In this document: piece after piece, positions 5,138-7,182 of the stretch
Layout: every line of letters starts with the position of its first letter
How positions within the stretch are numbered: the first letter of the stretch is position 1
Assembly (NCBI GenBank): GCA_903921665.1
Contig: CAIXQT010000342.1
Span: forward strand, 1 to 7,182
Length of the DNA stretch: 7,182 nucleotides
Direction of reading: 5' to 3'
From: an uncultured Opitutia bacterium
GTDB taxonomy: Bacteria; Verrucomicrobiota; Verrucomicrobiia; Opitutales; UBA953
Made by a program: the position numbers and the translations under genes
Notes under the pieces: generated by a model
Database searches by the model: none
The model's input: only the letters and a program-made list of their open reading frames with translations
What the model was told of the DNA's origin: nothing

Positions 5138-5938
5138 TCAATAACCGCCGAACTTAGCCTCGAATTCGGCCATGGTAAGCTCCATCCCGGGGTAACAGCG
5201 TGCGGCGATGGCCAAGGATTGCTCACGGATGCCCTTAGGAACGCCCCAGAGGGCTTGGCTGATCGATCCGGTGATGGCGGCCAGGGTGTCGGCGTCGCCT
5301 CGTACGGAGGCGGCAAAACGGACCGCAGACTCGAAGTCAGGGGTGCCGATCGCGATGGCCAGGCACTCCGGGACGCAGCCTTGGCAGGTCTCGTTGTAGG
5401 TATGCGTCTTCCGGATGTGCTCGAGGTCGGGCAGGGGGCCGTAGAAGTTTTCGGCGACGGCTCGGACGGCTTCGGGCTTACGATAGATACGCGCGGTCCA
5501 GATTGCCGCGGCGACGGCTTGGGCGCCCTTGATGCCCTCGGGGTGAGCGTGCGAAGGGCGCGCGCTGAGCGTCGCATGTTCGAGGACGGTTTCCAGGTCG
5601 TCGAACGCCCAGGCCACGGGCGAAACGCGCATGGCCGAGCCGTTGCCGTAGGAATCACGCTCGCCCTGAGCTCCGCCATAGACCCAGCTGGAGAAGCCGC
5701 CGCCGAAGGCCGCCGACAAAGGGGCCAGTTGGCCGTTCTTCTCGTAGTAGCTGACCATGCCGACGAGCCGCGGCTTATAGTCGCGTTCGCCGCGGAGGAT
5801 CGTCTCGGCGACCGCCCAGGTGAGCAGCGAGTCGTCGGTCGGGCAGGACTTCTCGGCGAAGAGGGGGAAGCCTGCGTCTTCGTTACGGCTGAATTCGTGG
5901 ACCGACCCGATGATGTCGCCGGCGATGGCTCCAAGCAT
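5138..5938 (-). CDS. ADP-ribosylglycohydrolase family protein (DraG/ARH fold)
   Basis: The family removes ADP-ribose from modified amino acids, nucleotides or other adducts using two bound Mg2+ ions. This 266-residue protein matches the compact bacterial branch that begins MLGAIAGDIIGS. Expected metal ligands are present: T34-D35-D36 in CPTDDSLLT and D215/D217/T218 in VRGDADTLAAITG. Other family stretches are GNGSAMRVSPVAW (98-110), SHAHPEGIKGAQAVA (129-143) and TCQGCVPECLAIA (184-196). The usual GGDTDT or GGDSDT reads RGDADT, a mild change. No signal peptide is seen, so it is cytoplasmic. The substrate is unknown and no ADP-ribosyltransferase partner lies in the window. The start is fixed by the family N-terminus; it has no Shine-Dalgarno and is preceded by a small hairpin. 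It lies 66 bases upstream of lexA on the same strand, so read-through into lexA is possible, although lexA has its own promoter. Confidence 0.93.
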   Translation of the reverse strand: MLGAIAGDIIGSVHEFSRNEDAGFPLFAEKSCPTDDSLLTWAVAETILRGERDYKPRLVGMVSYYEKNGQLAPLSAAFGGGFSSWVYGGAQGERDSYGNGSAMRVSPVAWAFDDLETVLEHATLSARPSHAHPEGIKGAQAVAAAIWTARIYRKPEAVRAVAENFYGPLPDLEHIRKTHTYNETCQGCVPECLAIAIGTPDFESAVRFAASVRGDADTLAAITGSISQALWGVPKGIREQSLAIAARCYPGMELTMAEFEAKFGGY

Positions 5939-5939
5939 C

Positions 5940-5954
5940 CGGGCAAGTTGCCCG
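5940..5954 (-). promoter_or_regulatory. Short palindrome just upstream of the ADP-ribosylglycohydrolase start
   Basis: CGGGCAA (5940-5946) and TTGCCCG (5948-5954) are perfect reverse complements around one central base. In RNA this gives a 6-bp stem with a 3-base loop. It ends one base before the ATG, where a ribosome-binding site would normally be. It could be an operator or a translation-limiting hairpin; no other evidence separates these. Confidence 0.45.
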
Positions 5955-6020
5955 CCGGGTCGGGGGCTTCCAATCTAATTGTCCGGGCGGTGCGTCATAG
6001 CCCCCGGCGGTCATGCGGGA

Positions 6021-6041
6021 CTTCCGTCATATCGGAAGATA
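6021..6041. promoter_or_regulatory. Overlapping inverted repeats in the divergent intergenic region
   Basis: CTTCCG (6021-6026) and CGGAAG (6033-6038) form a perfect 6-6-6 inverted repeat. A second one, TATC-GGAA-GATA (6030-6041), overlaps it. They lie near the middle of the 177-base gap between the divergent ADP-ribosylglycohydrolase and PVC-type genes, in the least GC-rich part, where a regulator could bind. No convincing -10/-35 pair was found on either strand. Confidence 0.4.
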
Positions 6042-6115
6042 TCACGATTATCTGCGCCCGATGTTCGCCGAAGATTGCGACCAACGCCCGCTTCGCTTGT
6101 CTCATCCTCAACCCC

Positions 6116-7182
6116 ATGCCCCTCCGTCTGTGCTTGTTCTGGTGCTTCGCCGCGCTGGCCGTCGCGTGCGCCTCTGCGCAATCCCTCGCGCCGATCCCCT
6201 CGCCCGCCTCCCGTCCGGCCATCGCGGCCGACGCCTGGTATCGCACCTGGGTGCGCGTGGACGACTCTTTCTTCACCAAGCATGAGCGCAACCTCTTCGA
6301 GGAATCGGTAGGAGTCCACTTCCGCGATCTCGAAGGCGCCCATGAGGCCTTCGTCAACGGCGTAAAGATCGGCACGGGGGGCGCGCTCGCGCCCAGTTAC
6401 AAGAGCGCGCGCAAGGAGGTCTTCCGCCACAAGGTTCCGGTGGGTACTCTCAAGAAGGGCGAGTGGAACGAGATCGTCTTCCGTATCCAGCAGCCCGAAG
6501 GGAAGGGCGGCTTCCTCGGCGAAGCACCGTTCATCATGAACTACTTCATGGAGTGCGTGCTCGAAGGCGCCTGGGAATATTCCGCGACGCCGTTCATCCC
6601 CGGACCATCCCTCAAGGTCCAGCCGGCCTCTTCTTCGTTCTCCAAGTTCCGCGAATCGAACCGGGTCCTGGGTCGCGCCGAACAGTTCCACGGGCCGACG
6701 CTCTCGCCGGCCGACGCCTTTGCGAAGATGCGGGCGACGCCTGACCTGGCCGTCGACCTGTTGCTGTCCGAGCCGCAGATCGCCCAACCGACGCACTTCA
6801 GTTTCGATACCCGTGGCCGCCTCTGGGTCACCCAGTATCGCCAGTATCCTTACCCTGCAGGCGTAAATATGATCAGCCGCGATAAGTATTATCGCTCGCA
6901 CTACGACCGCGTCCCGCCGGCTCCGCCCCACCATGACCGGGGCGCCGACATCGTCTCGATCCACGAATCGACGAAGCATGACGGCGTCTACGACAAGCAC
7001 ACGGTCTTCCAAGACGGGCTCAACATGGCCAACTCCGCCGTGCGCGCCAACGGCGGCGTCTGGGTGATGAACCCGCCTTACCTGCTGTTCTATCCCGACG
7101 CCAACGGCGACGACGTCCCGGACGGTCCGCCCGTCGTGCATCTCTCCGGCTTCGGCCTCGAGGATACCCACTCCGTCGGCAA
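6116..7182 (+). CDS. PVC-type heme-binding / membrane-bound dehydrogenase-like protein, N-terminal part (3' end beyond window)
   Basis: The frame is open from ATG 6116 to the window edge, giving 355 codons without a stop. The N-terminus is a likely Sec signal peptide (MPLRLCLFWC, hydrophobic run, cleavage after ASA at residue 21); C18 makes a weak lipobox-like alternative. Residues about 40-160 look like a beta jelly-roll with a GH2 sugar-binding flavour (EAFVNGVKIGTGG at 77-89, KVPVGTLKKGEWNEIVFRI at 106-124). After a linker, residues from about 198 begin the propeller typical of PVC proteins: DLAVDLLLSEPQIAQPTHFSFDTRGRLWVTQYRQYPYP spans 210-247 and is followed by FYPDANGDDVPDG (325-337) and HLSGFGLEDTHSV (342-354). 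In full-length relatives a CxxCH cytochrome domain usually follows, but it cannot be seen here. The role is presumably extracytoplasmic, redox-linked degradation of carbohydrates or related compounds. CCCC precedes the ATG and there is no Shine-Dalgarno. Confidence 0.88.
   Translation, partial: MPLRLCLFWCFAALAVACASAQSLAPIPSPASRPAIAADAWYRTWVRVDDSFFTKHERNLFEESVGVHFRDLEGAHEAFVNGVKIGTGGALAPSYKSARKEVFRHKVPVGTLKKGEWNEIVFRIQQPEGKGGFLGEAPFIMNYFMECVLEGAWEYSATPFIPGPSLKVQPASSSFSKFRESNRVLGRAEQFHGPTLSPADAFAKMRATPDLAVDLLLSEPQIAQPTHFSFDTRGRLWVTQYRQYPYPAGVNMISRDKYYRSHYDRVPPAPPHHDRGADIVSIHESTKHDGVYDKHTVFQDGLNMANSAVRANGGVWVMNPPYLLFYPDANGDDVPDGPPVVHLSGFGLEDTHSVG

Noticed and set aside
5086..5973. Minus-strand open frame in another phase over the ADP-ribosylglycohydrolase gene
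   Set aside because: Its translation is Ser/Pro/Arg-rich low complexity; the true frame carries all the hydrolase motifs.
5979..6311. Small plus-strand open frames at the start of the PVC-type gene
   Set aside because: They overlap the signal-peptide-coding region in other phases and show P/S/R-rich composition with no recognisable features.
6011..7171. Open frame of about 386 codons on the minus strand
   Set aside because: It is antisense to the PVC-type protein on +, whose translation has a signal peptide and recognisable propeller motifs; the minus frame is R/V/G/D-rich with no motif.
1..7182. tRNA/rRNA genes, insertion sequences, prophage or a defence island
   Set aside because: No transposase, integrase, phage or known defence motif was seen in any plausible coding frame; the genes are mainly housekeeping.

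Overview
The window is a G+C-rich bacterial chromosome segment that most likely comes from the Verrucomicrobiota (perhaps Opitutae-like) or another PVC-superphylum lineage. The best indicator is the right-end gene, which resembles the PVC-type heme-binding / membrane-bound dehydrogenase-like propeller proteins that are abundant in Verrucomicrobiota and Planctomycetota. Start sites without Shine-Dalgarno sequences fit this but do not prove it. The assignment is an inference from gene content; no search was run.

Left part (1-3365, + strand): the 3' end of dnaA (replication initiator, domain IV) ends in a strong intrinsic terminator. A 274-base untranslated leader follows and carries a recognisable TPP riboswitch. 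It precedes thiC (HMP-P synthase, thiamine pyrimidine branch), so thiC is probably feedback-controlled by thiamine pyrophosphate. The riboswitch is odd because its P5 helix is capped by a cUUCGg tetraloop. A roughly 95-base hairpin built from heptamer repeats (AGCGGTT-like) lies between thiC and a class I SAM methyltransferase, and ends one base before the methyltransferase's apparent TTG start.

Middle (3412-5938): a secreted SGNH/GDSL-type hydrolase on + converges on lexA on -. The two stop codons both lie inside one inverted repeat. The lexA promoter region carries one perfect GAAC-N4-GTTC box and one near-match, overlapping a TTGACA -35 element, which fits autorepression of the SOS regulator. 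Directly upstream of lexA on the same strand is an ADP-ribosylglycohydrolase-family gene.

Right part (5939-7182): a 177-base divergent intergenic region with inverted repeats leads into a + strand gene at 6116 that runs off the window. It encodes an exported protein with an N-terminal jelly-roll-like region followed by the start of a PVC-type beta-propeller.

No mobile element, CRISPR array, tRNA or rRNA was seen. The genes are mostly housekeeping. The items most worth a second look are the riboswitch variant, the heptamer hairpin at the methyltransferase start, the LexA operators, and the consistent lack of Shine-Dalgarno sequences with a C-run just before ATG in three genes.
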